From Clostridium oryzae (GTDB lineage Bacteria; Bacillota; Clostridia; Clostridiales; Clostridiaceae): a stretch of 64,000 bases of DNA. A model generated the notes under the pieces. The model did not search any database, had not been told where the DNA came from, and worked only from the letters and a program-made list of their open reading frames with translations. Position 1 is the first letter of the stretch, and the number at the start of each line of letters is the position of its first letter. Of the stretch, positions 35,034-42,582 are shown piece after piece. Made by a program: the position numbers and the translations under genes. The stretch is from positions 1 to 64,000 of the forward strand of contig NZ_MZGV01000012.1 of NCBI RefSeq assembly GCF_002029235.1, read 5' to 3'.

Positions 35034-35383
35034 TTTGAATCTCCTCCATTCCATAGCTCGATATTCATTAATGTGCAAATTAATTAAATATATAATACCA
35101 TATATTCAATTGATTTACATATAAGATAAATAAGCATTTATGTACTAATATAAAAATAAAGACATGTGCAGCTATATAAATTCTTATGCATGCCGTTAAG
35201 AAATATAATTACCACTATATTACATTGATAACTATCGATTGCTGCTTGTCCATGTTTTGATTGTTGATGGTATTGCATACCTCAAATATAATTATATTAT
35301 AAAAACGTTTTCTTGGCAGATGTAATAAAATCATTGCATCTGAAATTCGTTATCTGCAAAAACGATAATTAAGGGGTGGAAAA
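35034..35383 (+). promoter_or_regulatory. 350-bp promoter/leader region with two competing hairpins
   Basis: The only gene-free structure of note is just ahead of NlpC/P60 paralogue 2. GGCAGATG (35315-35322) can pair with nearby CATCTG (35337-35342), or, as part of CGTTTT..GGCAGAT (35306-35321), with ATCTGC..AAAACG (35352-35364). The two foldings are mutually exclusive and end about ten bases before the ribosome binding site. A regulatory leader is an inference. The rest is A+T-rich and featureless. Confidence 0.4.
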
Positions 35384-36571
35384 ATGAAAAAAACTTGGAC
35401 AAGCTTTTTGGTTTCAATAGTTACTCTGTCATCATTAATTGCTATACCAACTTATAAAGCAAAAGCTACAATACAAACTGCTATATCTAGAAGTCAGGTT
35501 GAGCAAAGGGCTGTAAAACTTATTGATTTAACCTGGACCTATAATGCAAGTAAAAATAGTAATATTGATCCAAAATACGCTTCCGGTGTAACTCTTCCAA
35601 AACAATTTCAAGGTGTGACTACAGCGCAATACAAAGGAATACCTTACGATTGGGGCGGAATTGATGGATTTGATACACGATCCTACAGCGCTCCCTGGAC
35701 AAACTTCCTAGATGCTATTGATAAAGGAGCCTTTGCGGGTAACGTTAACACTAGTCTCGGAACTGGATATATCCAAGGAACTGCAGGAATGGATTGCTCA
35801 GGATTTGTACAAGCTGCATTTAATATAGTAGATTATAAACAATCTACTACAACTTTGCTCAATAATTATTTTAAACAAATTCCATTGAGTGATATTAAAC
35901 ATATGGACATCTTAGACAGGCCTGGTAATCATGTAGTAATTTTTGATAAATGGGGAATATTAAACGGAGTAAATGGTGCCTTCACATATGAAGCCACTCC
36001 AGATCAAACCTATGGGGGAATTCAAGGCACAAAAAGATATTTTCTAAGCATGAATTCAATATTGAACAAAGGATATATACCTGCAAGATATATAAATATA
36101 CTTGAGGATACCGTCACCCAAACTACACAAACTACGCAGACGGCAGAAACCATAGCTCCAAAATTCACAATCGGCGGTTATGCTCAGGTCGCTAATGTAA
36201 CTAGTTATGCTAATTTTAGAGAAAACGCCGGAACAAATTATTCAGTTGTGGGAACTATTCCTAAGAACGCCATTTTAAATCTAATCAGCTATTCAAACGG
36301 TTGGTATAAAATTAGCTATAGCGGAAAAACTGGATGGGTGTGGCAGAATACTTTAGCATCACTACCCTCAGGAAAATATGTAACTCTTACCGGCGCATAT
36401 CAATTAAGTGTAAGAAAAGGTCCTTCTACAACTTATCAGATAATTAAGACACTTTCACAGGGTCAATATCCAGAAAAGTTAGGTGTGTCAACTGATGGTT
36501 ACTGGTACAAAATCAGAATTAATGGAATTGAAGGATGGGCATCGAAGAAGTATTTAACCATTTTACAATAA
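35384..36571 (+). CDS. Secreted NlpC/P60-like protein with two SH3 domains (paralogue 2)
   Basis: Exported wall hydrolase candidate of 395 residues, strongly similar along its whole length to the protein encoded at 32458-33606. A signal peptide (residues 1-28) leads into the NlpC/P60-like domain with GTAGMDCSGFVQAAF (catalytic Cys) and GNHVVIFDKWG (His). A Thr/Gln-rich linker (TQTTQTTQT) is then followed by two SH3 repeats (YANFRENAGTNYSVVGTIP and QLSVRKGPSTTYQIIKTLS). The linker is the main difference from paralogue 1, which lacks it. GGGGTGG precedes the ATG. It has its own leader region and is probably monocistronic. Confidence 0.9.
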   Translation: MKKTWTSFLVSIVTLSSLIAIPTYKAKATIQTAISRSQVEQRAVKLIDLTWTYNASKNSNIDPKYASGVTLPKQFQGVTTAQYKGIPYDWGGIDGFDTRSYSAPWTNFLDAIDKGAFAGNVNTSLGTGYIQGTAGMDCSGFVQAAFNIVDYKQSTTTLLNNYFKQIPLSDIKHMDILDRPGNHVVIFDKWGILNGVNGAFTYEATPDQTYGGIQGTKRYFLSMNSILNKGYIPARYINILEDTVTQTTQTTQTAETIAPKFTIGGYAQVANVTSYANFRENAGTNYSVVGTIPKNAILNLISYSNGWYKISYSGKTGWVWQNTLASLPSGKYVTLTGAYQLSVRKGPSTTYQIIKTLSQGQYPEKLGVSTDGYWYKIRINGIEGWASKKYLTILQ

Positions 36572-36603
36572 ATAGGAATCCGTTTGCAAGTTTTTAGGCC
36601 TCT

Positions 36604-36627
36604 AGGTACCTATAAATATAGGTACCT
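36604..36627. terminator. Palindrome overlapping the methyltransferase stop codon
   Basis: AGGTACCTATA / TATAGGTACCT with a two-base loop, containing the TAG of the minus-strand gene. It may terminate the plus-strand NlpC/P60 transcript. Confidence 0.5.
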
Positions 36628-37272
36628 TGCATTTATATAATAATATTTACAATCCTGCTTCTGTGAATCTATGTAGCAATAGTCTACGTGACGTACTTTC
36701 TCAACTTCAAAATTAGCAAATAAGTCTAAAATATCATCAAGATCAGCATAGAAATGCGGTACATCTTTTTCTGGCCCCTCTTCTTTATTTATTACTGTGT
36801 TTTCATCTAGCTTAGGATATCCAGACTTTTTGAAATCCCAGGATTCCTTTGAGCACATTGACGTATAGATTTCTCCTCCTGGCTTTAATACACGTTCTAT
36901 TTCATTAATAACCCTCTTTGCTCCAGCCGTGTCTGTATGAGAAATAACATGATATGCAAATACACCGTCAAACGAATTATCATCATATGGTAAATCAGTC
37001 ATATCTCCAACCTTTATATGAATATCAAGGTTTTCTTTATCAGCCCACTGTTTTAAATTATTCACACCATAATCTGATAAATCTATAGCAGAAACATTAA
37101 AGCCGTATTTTGCAAAAAGTATTGAATGCCTTCCTAGTCCTGACCCTAAGTCCAACACATTTTTAAACCTTAATTGCAACCACTTATTAGCTATATAGTA
37201 ACTATCTTCACACGGTTTTAGCCAAGGCGACTGATTAGCTTTCTCCCATTCCCATCCTTTTGAATCTACCAT
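36610..37272 (-). CDS. Class I SAM-dependent methyltransferase
   Basis: A 220-residue Rossmann-fold methyltransferase. Motif I is VLDLGSGLGRHSILFAKYG, motif II VSAIDLSDYGVNNL, then DMTDLPYDDNSFDGVFAYHV and the motif-III-like IERVLKPGGEIYTSM. The acidic C-terminal half (KDVPHFYADLDDILDLFANF) is typical of small-molecule methyltransferases of unknown substrate. It is convergent with NlpC/P60 paralogue 2; the gap is under 40 bp and a palindrome covers the stop codon. It is different from the two other methyltransferases in the window. Confidence 0.9.
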   Translation of the reverse strand: MVDSKGWEWEKANQSPWLKPCEDSYYIANKWLQLRFKNVLDLGSGLGRHSILFAKYGFNVSAIDLSDYGVNNLKQWADKENLDIHIKVGDMTDLPYDDNSFDGVFAYHVISHTDTAGAKRVINEIERVLKPGGEIYTSMCSKESWDFKKSGYPKLDENTVINKEEGPEKDVPHFYADLDDILDLFANFEVEKVRHVDYCYIDSQKQDCKYYYINARYLYL

Positions 37273-37382
37273 CTAAAACCCCTCTTTCAAATTCACATCA
37301 ATATAATGAATCAAATGGATCTTCAACAATTTTCCATTTAAGTATATACCATATATAGCTGGCAATCAAACCCAATATATAC

Positions 37383-38264
37383 TTATTGGACAAAGTATTC
37401 TATAATTCTTTTATTAATTGTCTCCGATATTTCGTGATTTATACCATGTCCAACGCCTTTAAAAAACTGATATTCTAATTTATGTTTTTCAAGTTTTTCT
37501 CTTACCTTTTCCAAATCCCCTAAAGGGTCTGCTTCACCAATTAGAAATAAGCACTTTCCAGATAGTCTGCTTATTTGATCGTCATTAAAGGAATCTATCC
37601 TATGTTTACTCATTGCCATATTATTAAAACCTTTAAGAAGGTTTAGATAATGTTCCATAATATCATCATTATCAGTAAACACTTCACTATGCTCACCTGA
37701 AAGTTTTTTTATCAATCTAATCATGTTCTTTTGCGTCGGGAATAATGCTTCTGGTAAAAAAACCTTCATCATTCTTTTAATAGGATGAGGGCTGCCTACA
37801 GTAGATACAGATCCTGCCATGCAAACCATTCGAATTACTTTTTTCGGTCTCATAATACCATAATGATGAGTCATGTAGCTGCCATTTGATACCCCTGCAA
37901 CATATGCTTTTTCTATATTAAGTTTGATAAAAACTTCATCTATCCATAAAATTTCATCGAAGCTTTTATTGTAGTTTTCATTTGGGCAGCTTTTTCCAGG
38001 TCCACCCATAGTATCTACGGCATAGATACGAAAATGCTTTGAAAGTTCTTTAGCATTGTAAATCCACATTAATGCAGAATCATCGCCAACTCCATGAAAC
38101 AATACTAAAGGCGGATTATCTTCATCACCGCATGTAATTACATGCGTAGTCCCATACTTTGTATCGATATTTTTTTCCTCTACATCAACTCCCCACATGG
38201 TCAACAGCTTATTATAAGTTTCTAATATCTTTCTTTTTGCTTTTTCATTTTTATAAATTTTCAT
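37383..38264 (-). CDS. Alpha/beta hydrolase
   Basis: A 293-residue alpha/beta-fold hydrolase. The oxyanion region is LVLFHGVGDDSALM, the nucleophile elbow is AGVSNGSYM (Ser in G-x-S-x-G), the acid lies in FLIGEADPLGD, and the catalytic His is in FKGVGHGINHE. The substrate is unknown; fold and length fit esterases or C-C hydrolases. The start is the ATG six bases after GGAG; the frame runs 28 codons further upstream into sequence that looks non-coding. Directly upstream lie remnants of regulators. Confidence 0.9.
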   Translation of the reverse strand: MKIYKNEKAKRKILETYNKLLTMWGVDVEEKNIDTKYGTTHVITCGDEDNPPLVLFHGVGDDSALMWIYNAKELSKHFRIYAVDTMGGPGKSCPNENYNKSFDEILWIDEVFIKLNIEKAYVAGVSNGSYMTHHYGIMRPKKVIRMVCMAGSVSTVGSPHPIKRMMKVFLPEALFPTQKNMIRLIKKLSGEHSEVFTDNDDIMEHYLNLLKGFNNMAMSKHRIDSFNDDQISRLSGKCLFLIGEADPLGDLEKVREKLEKHKLEYQFFKGVGHGINHEISETINKRIIEYFVQ

Positions 38265-38345
38265 AATAATCTCCATTTCGCCGATGCCGCAGTCAACACA
38301 AATAATAATGAAAAATTGTGTATTTTCTTGCTGGCGCTTTGTGTT

Positions 38346-38619
38346 CAAATCTTAATATATCTTTCATAAAATGCTTTTATATACTTAATCACGTCTTTTT
38401 TAGCTCTTTTAACTTTTTCTTCTGTTATTTCTCCATTGCTAAAATATCTTTGAAAGGTAAAATATATAGGAGCATAATATTCTGCAGCAAGAAGTTCAGT
38501 ATCCTCCTGAATGCACTATCATTATCTGCTTAAAAAATATATAATAAAGCTCTATTATCATATAGCCACTTAAGCATTTTTTGATTAATTTTAGCCAGTT
38601 CTTCATATTTATCAAATCT
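38346..38619 (-). pseudogene. Frameshifted C-terminal remnant of a TetR-like regulator
   Basis: Three overlapping frames together give a plausible regulator tail: KYEELAKINQKMLKWLYDNR, then ADNDSAFRRIL, then TELLAAEYYAPIYFTFQRYF and GEITEEKVKRAKKDVIKYIK, ending IKI-stop. The lengths and helical pattern fit the ligand-binding half of a TetR/AcrR protein broken by at least two frameshifts, with the DNA-binding half missing. It abuts the AraC-type gene, so a deletion probably joined two regulators. The family assignment is by pattern only. Confidence 0.45.
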
Positions 38620-39088
38620 GCTGAAATATGCTGTACTTATGATTTGTGTTGAGTAAATAACATAGGGTATAGCCTTTCTTCTTCTGAAAGTTTGCAGACA
38701 CTTTTATTTTCTTGTCTGTTATCATAACTTGCTCCTGTTTCAAATTTATTCTATATGGTTTCATTACTTTGTGATTTTTTAAATATTCAGTTAGAGAGCA
38801 ATCATATTCCCGTTTAAAGGCTTTAAAAAAGCCAGCATGGGTATCAAACCCATAAGTCAGTGCAGCCTCTACCATTTTTTTACCCAGACGTATTTCATAA
38901 ATAGCATTTATAAGTTTTCGCATCGTTACATACTGCATAACAGGCATTCCAACAATCTTGTTAAATATTCTATAATAATGAAATATGGAAAAACCCGCGC
39001 TGTTAGCCAGCTCCGAAACAGATATATCCGTTCTGATGTTTTTCTCAATAAAATCTAAACTGTTTTGAATTATGTTAATATTATTCAT
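38612..39088 (-). CDS. AraC-type regulator, probably 3'-truncated
   Basis: A 158-residue protein with an intact N-terminal AraC double helix-turn-helix (DISVSELANSAGFSIFHYYR and AALTYGFDTHAGFFKAFKRE). It continues with YLKNHKVMKPYRINLKQEQV and MITDKKIK, the start of a C-terminal effector or enzyme domain seen in related proteins. After that the sequence becomes unrelated (KGYTLCYLLNTNHKYS) and stops. The effector domain therefore seems to be lost, at the point where a TetR-like remnant begins. It may still bind DNA. It is divergent from the BlaI gene. Confidence 0.65.
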   Translation of the reverse strand: MNNINIIQNSLDFIEKNIRTDISVSELANSAGFSIFHYYRIFNKIVGMPVMQYVTMRKLINAIYEIRLGKKMVEAALTYGFDTHAGFFKAFKREYDCSLTEYLKNHKVMKPYRINLKQEQVMITDKKIKVSANFQKKKGYTLCYLLNTNHKYSIFQQI

Positions 39089-39238
39089 AATTAAGCTATA
39101 TTACGACATCGCATTTTCTTATATATATATCCTAATATTAATTTGTATAAAAATTTTGTATTTCCATGTAGAAACAAATAGACTATAATTATAGTTGATT
39201 AATGTTTAATAAATTTTTATACGATGGAGAAGATTCAC

Positions 39239-39643
39239 ATGAATAAAACAGAAAATATAACAGATTCAGAAATAATCGTAATGAAAGTTATTTGGAAAAA
39301 AGAAAGATGTACCGCTGCTAAAATTATCGCTGAAGTGTCTAAAAACTCTGATTGGCATTTTAGAACAATAAAAACACTACTTAGAAATCTTGTAAAAAAA
39401 GAAGTTGTTGGTTATGACATAGACGAGCATGACAGTAGAATTTATCATTATTTTCCTCTTATAAGTGAGGAGGATTACTTAAGACAGGAAAGAGAAAACT
39501 TTACAGATTTATACTATGACGGTAATGTCGGTGCCGTTGTCGCAGGCTTTCTAAAAGACACGAAGCTATCAAAATATGAATTACAGGATTTAAAGAGAAT
39601 TTTAAACAACTGCCTTGGTGGAGAAAAGAGTAAAAATGAATGA
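39239..39643 (+). CDS. BlaI/MecI family transcriptional repressor
   Basis: Winged-helix repressor of 134 residues, cognate to the M56 protein encoded immediately downstream. The DNA-binding domain reads ITDSEIIVMKVIWKKERCTA, DWHFRTIKTLLRNLVKKEVV and DSRIYHYFPLISEEDY, the standard BlaI/MecI order. A C-terminal dimerisation helix follows. In known systems a signal received by the membrane partner leads to cleavage of the repressor. The start is the ATG after GGAGAAG; an ATG five codons earlier overlaps that site. Its stop overlaps the next gene's start by 8 bp. Confidence 0.93.
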   Translation: MNKTENITDSEIIVMKVIWKKERCTAAKIIAEVSKNSDWHFRTIKTLLRNLVKKEVVGYDIDEHDSRIYHYFPLISEEDYLRQERENFTDLYYDGNVGAVVAGFLKDTKLSKYELQDLKRILNNCLGGEKSKNE

Positions 39644-41177
39644 TTTTATTGGAATTCAACTTCTGTTTTTTAAAGTTTTAGAAAATTCTATATCCGCTTC
39701 TATGATAGTAATCATAATTTTTCTGATAAGAAAGTTTACAAAGAAAGTACTAAACGCAAGATTCATCAGTTGTATATGGATTGTATTCATACTCAAACTA
39801 GTACTGCCTTTCACAGTTTTAAATTTTACAAATATAGAAAATTTCACAGAGCCCTACATCTATGGAAATTTGTATAATAATGCTATTAATATAACCGCAA
39901 ATAGTATATCTGAAATTCAAAAAGCTTCTGGGTTAGGAAATTACAAGCAAATTAAAAAACAATTACCTGTATATACAAATGGTACACGTTCAAAACAAAT
40001 ACTTCTTATAACAGATAAAAATACAGTACACGCTTTCAAACACTCTAATAACACAAAACTAGTACTCAATATATTATCATTTACATGGTTTATTGGCTGC
40101 ATCATTTATTTGTGCTCAATGGTTTATAAAGATATGAATTTTAAAAAGGCATTTGTTAAATCTATTTATCATGATGATAAAAATGTAATAGATACATTCT
40201 TGCAATGTAAAAATGATCTTAAGATTAAAAAGGACATAAAATTGATTAAATCTGGTATTTCTATGCCTGTTATTCACGGGATTTTTAAACCTGCTATTCT
40301 TCTTCCGTATGATACTACTGCGTTATTCACCACCAGTGAATTAAGATATATTTTGCTGCATGAACTTATTCATTATAAGAAAAAAGATCTGTTATTATTC
40401 TGGCTTATAAATATATTATCTGCCATTAACTGGTTTAATCCATTAATACATATAGCTATTAATAAAATTGAAGATGATTGTGAATTTAAATGTGATTTAA
40501 AGGTACTTAGTATGTTAGAATCTTCTCAATATAAACAATATGGCATGCTTCTCATAAAACAAGCTGAATTTAATATGAATAGACGCTCAATTAATAGTTT
40601 CTGCCCTAGTTTATTTAGAAAGAATTCCCAATTAAAATTTAGGATTAAAAATATTGTGAATTATAATAATAATTATTATAAGCCGTTAACCTACATCTCA
40701 GCCATATGCATTGCTTTATTTTTTCTCTTTATACTCTTCCCGCATGATAGTTTATATAGAGAAAGATTAAAATACATAAAAACCCCTCCAACTTTATATG
40801 CATTTTGGATAAAAGATACTAATACTTTAACAAACATTAATTCTATTCAGAGTATGACAGCTCAAATGGTCAGCATAGGTACTGAAGACAATAATGTTAA
40901 ATTGATAGGCAAATTTAAATTAAACAATAGAATAAAGTATAAACTTTTTCTTCAGGCAACCTGTCCATTACCGGTTTTTTTTAAAAAAGACTATGTTGAA
41001 ATTGATACAAAATCAATTCTAAAAGAAGCTAAAGAAAGAAAGCTTAATATTGGTAAAATATATCTTATAGCACAATATCAGATATCCACCGCAAAACCTT
41101 TTACATCAGCGATATGTAAGCAGGTATTGCTTGATTTAGATACTCTTCATAAACTTAAAAAATTAAAATTAAATTAG
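39636..41177 (+). CDS. M56 family metallopeptidase (BlaR1/MecR1-like), lacking the penicillin-sensor domain
   Basis: Integral membrane zinc protease of 513 residues. Transmembrane helices lie near residues 10-30, 35-55, 145-165 and 355-375. The zinc motif HELIHYKKKD is at residues 242-246 and beyond, and DDCEFKCDL contains the likely third ligand. After the last helix only about 140 residues remain, without the S-x-x-K or other motifs of the beta-lactam-binding domain of BlaR1, so it should sense something else. It overlaps the BlaI gene by 8 bp, which implies translational coupling. GGTGGAG precedes the ATG. Confidence 0.9.
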   Translation: MNDFIGIQLLFFKVLENSISASMIVIIIFLIRKFTKKVLNARFISCIWIVFILKLVLPFTVLNFTNIENFTEPYIYGNLYNNAINITANSISEIQKASGLGNYKQIKKQLPVYTNGTRSKQILLITDKNTVHAFKHSNNTKLVLNILSFTWFIGCIIYLCSMVYKDMNFKKAFVKSIYHDDKNVIDTFLQCKNDLKIKKDIKLIKSGISMPVIHGIFKPAILLPYDTTALFTTSELRYILLHELIHYKKKDLLLFWLINILSAINWFNPLIHIAINKIEDDCEFKCDLKVLSMLESSQYKQYGMLLIKQAEFNMNRRSINSFCPSLFRKNSQLKFRIKNIVNYNNNYYKPLTYISAICIALFFLFILFPHDSLYRERLKYIKTPPTLYAFWIKDTNTLTNINSIQSMTAQMVSIGTEDNNVKLIGKFKLNNRIKYKLFLQATCPLPVFFKKDYVEIDTKSILKEAKERKLNIGKIYLIAQYQISTAKPFTSAICKQVLLDLDTLHKLKKLKLN

Positions 41178-41181
41178 CAAT

Positions 41182-41217
41182 GTAGAAAAAAGACTATAAA
41201 GCTAGTCTTTTTTCTAC
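41182..41217 (+). terminator. Terminator after M56 gene
   Basis: GTAGAAAAAAGACTA / TAGTCTTTTTTCTAC stem with a small loop, right after the stop. Confidence 0.8.
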
Positions 41218-41244
41218 CGATATATAACTATACTACTCTAATTA

Positions 41245-41288
41245 TTTGTAGCTCAAAAGATTATGTTTATAGTCTTTTAAGCTACAAA
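41245..41288. other. Hairpin upstream of the Asn/Ser-rich protein gene
   Basis: TTTGTAGC..AAAAGA pairs with TCTTTT..GCTACAAA with small interruptions. It lies just after the terminator and about 10 bases before AGGAAGGAG, so it may be a leader structure or a second terminator. Confidence 0.5.
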
Positions 41289-41317
41289 TAAATTTTAAAA
41301 TAGGAAGGAGATATCGT

Positions 41318-41668
41318 ATGTATCAAATAAATCCGATATCATTATTAAACGAATATAGCACCTTATACAGTAACCCATTAGCTGCAAATTTAAGTTTTAG
41401 CAAAGTTCTATCAAACATTACCAACGCAAATACAATAAGTTCAACTTTAAATAATAGATTAAATTATAAAACTTCTAATGATACTAATATAAGCAATCTA
41501 AATTCTGCATCTAAAAACACTGAAAATTGTAATACATATAATAATACATTAAATGAATTAACTAATTTGTTTACATATCAATTAATGAGCAACATAATGC
41601 TTTCAACTTTAAACACAAACAGCCTAAACAACAGTGTACTTGGCGGCTTATCTTCCAGTATGCTATAG
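41318..41668 (+). CDS. Asn/Ser/Thr/Leu-rich small protein, uncharacterised
   Basis: A 116-residue protein that I do not recognise. Its composition is strongly biased to Asn, Ser, Thr and Leu (for example SNITNANTISSTLNNRLNYK and LNTNSLNNSVLGGLSSSML). It has no clear signal peptide or transmembrane helix and very few charged residues in the second half. The pattern recalls small clostridial proteins of unknown localisation. A strong AGGAAGGAG precedes the ATG, supporting that it is expressed. It lies 58 bp upstream of another unknown gene on the same strand. Confidence 0.7.
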   Translation: MYQINPISLLNEYSTLYSNPLAANLSFSKVLSNITNANTISSTLNNRLNYKTSNDTNISNLNSASKNTENCNTYNNTLNELTNLFTYQLMSNIMLSTLNTNSLNNSVLGGLSSSML

Positions 41669-41726
41669 AAAAGCCAGAACTCTATATAATATTGCTTTAC
41701 ACTAGGATAGAATAAGGAGGATTTCT

Positions 41727-42377
41727 ATGAATATTGATTTTAATGCAACTGTCAAGGTAAGTCAACCATACAAGTCAAAAGTTGACAATTCACAAAAAAC
41801 ACGCACAGTAAAAACTGAAGATAAAAAAGAAGCTAAGGATTCAGCCTACTATGTTAACAAAATAAAAGGAAGCGTGCCAGGTACAGAAGTTATAGTTAAG
41901 TCAATGACCTCATCGGATGTTAAAAAGTACTATGAAGCATGGAAGAATGCACCAATTTCTTCAAACGAGCTAGGCCATCAGATTACAGTATCCCCTAAAG
42001 TGTTAGAGAAAATGGAGAAGGATCCTGTATATGCAAAGAGTATGATGTCAAAAATACAAAGTGCAGCTACACCGCAAGGATTTGAGGGAGCACAGCTACT
42101 TGAATATAAAGTTTTTGTTAAAGATGATGGTGAAATCGAAGTAATGGCGTGTGCAGATTGGCCAAATCAAAATAAAAACAAAGTATCAGACGATGATGAA
42201 GAAAAGAAAAAAAGGGCTAAGAAAAAACTTGAAGAGCTACAATATAATACATATTCATTTGATAATGGCAGACTAAACTCTACATCACAAGAAACTATTG
42301 ATAAAAATCTGATGCTTTATGATAATTATCTTTATCAAAATGCTATAATATCAAAGTTTAAGAATAACCTACTATAA
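41727..42377 (+). CDS. Uncharacterised 216-residue protein
   Basis: Function not recognised. The first 40 residues are polar and Lys-rich, then comes an alpha/beta portion with VNKIKGSVPGTEVIVKSM, NELGHQITVSPKVLEKMEKD and EYKVFVKDDGEIEVMACADW. A highly charged DDDEEKKKRAKKKLEEL stretch and a Tyr-rich tail follow. The VSPKVLEKM-D--YA segment resembles uncharacterised proteins often found in Firmicutes, possibly exported by a non-classical route; I have no firm basis for a function. AAGGAGG precedes the ATG. A terminator follows, so it is probably cotranscribed with the Asn-rich protein gene. Confidence 0.75.
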   Translation: MNIDFNATVKVSQPYKSKVDNSQKTRTVKTEDKKEAKDSAYYVNKIKGSVPGTEVIVKSMTSSDVKKYYEAWKNAPISSNELGHQITVSPKVLEKMEKDPVYAKSMMSKIQSAATPQGFEGAQLLEYKVFVKDDGEIEVMACADWPNQNKNKVSDDDEEKKKRAKKKLEELQYNTYSFDNGRLNSTSQETIDKNLMLYDNYLYQNAIISKFKNNLL

Positions 42378-42393
42378 TTACCTACAAAAATAA

Positions 42394-42434
42394 GAGCAGT
42401 CAATGTCAGTAAACTACACCCACATTGATTGCTC
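42394..42434 (+). terminator. Terminator
   Basis: GAGCAGTCAATGT / ACATTGATTGCTC stem with one mismatch and a 15-base loop, followed by CCCTTTAT. Confidence 0.8.
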
Positions 42435-42466
42435 CCTTTATAATAAGTTCTATATAGCAAATATAT

Positions 42467-42550
42467 TTAACCAAATTTATATTTTTCAAGTTTCTCTCTT
42501 GCGTTTTCCATATTTCCTAATAGATCTATTGGGCTAGTTAAATTAAACAT
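42467..42550 (-). pseudogene. Tiny possible remnant of an alpha/beta hydrolase
   Basis: A 27-codon frame (SPIDLLGNMENAREKLEKYK is its core) resembles the segment around the catalytic acid of the hydrolase encoded at 37383-38264 (ADPLGDLEKVREKLEKHK). No ribosome binding site or longer frame is present. It could be a leftover of a related gene; the match is short and uncertain. Confidence 0.3.
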
Positions 42551-42582
42551 ATCTTGTTTATCTGTTTAATTATAACACCATG

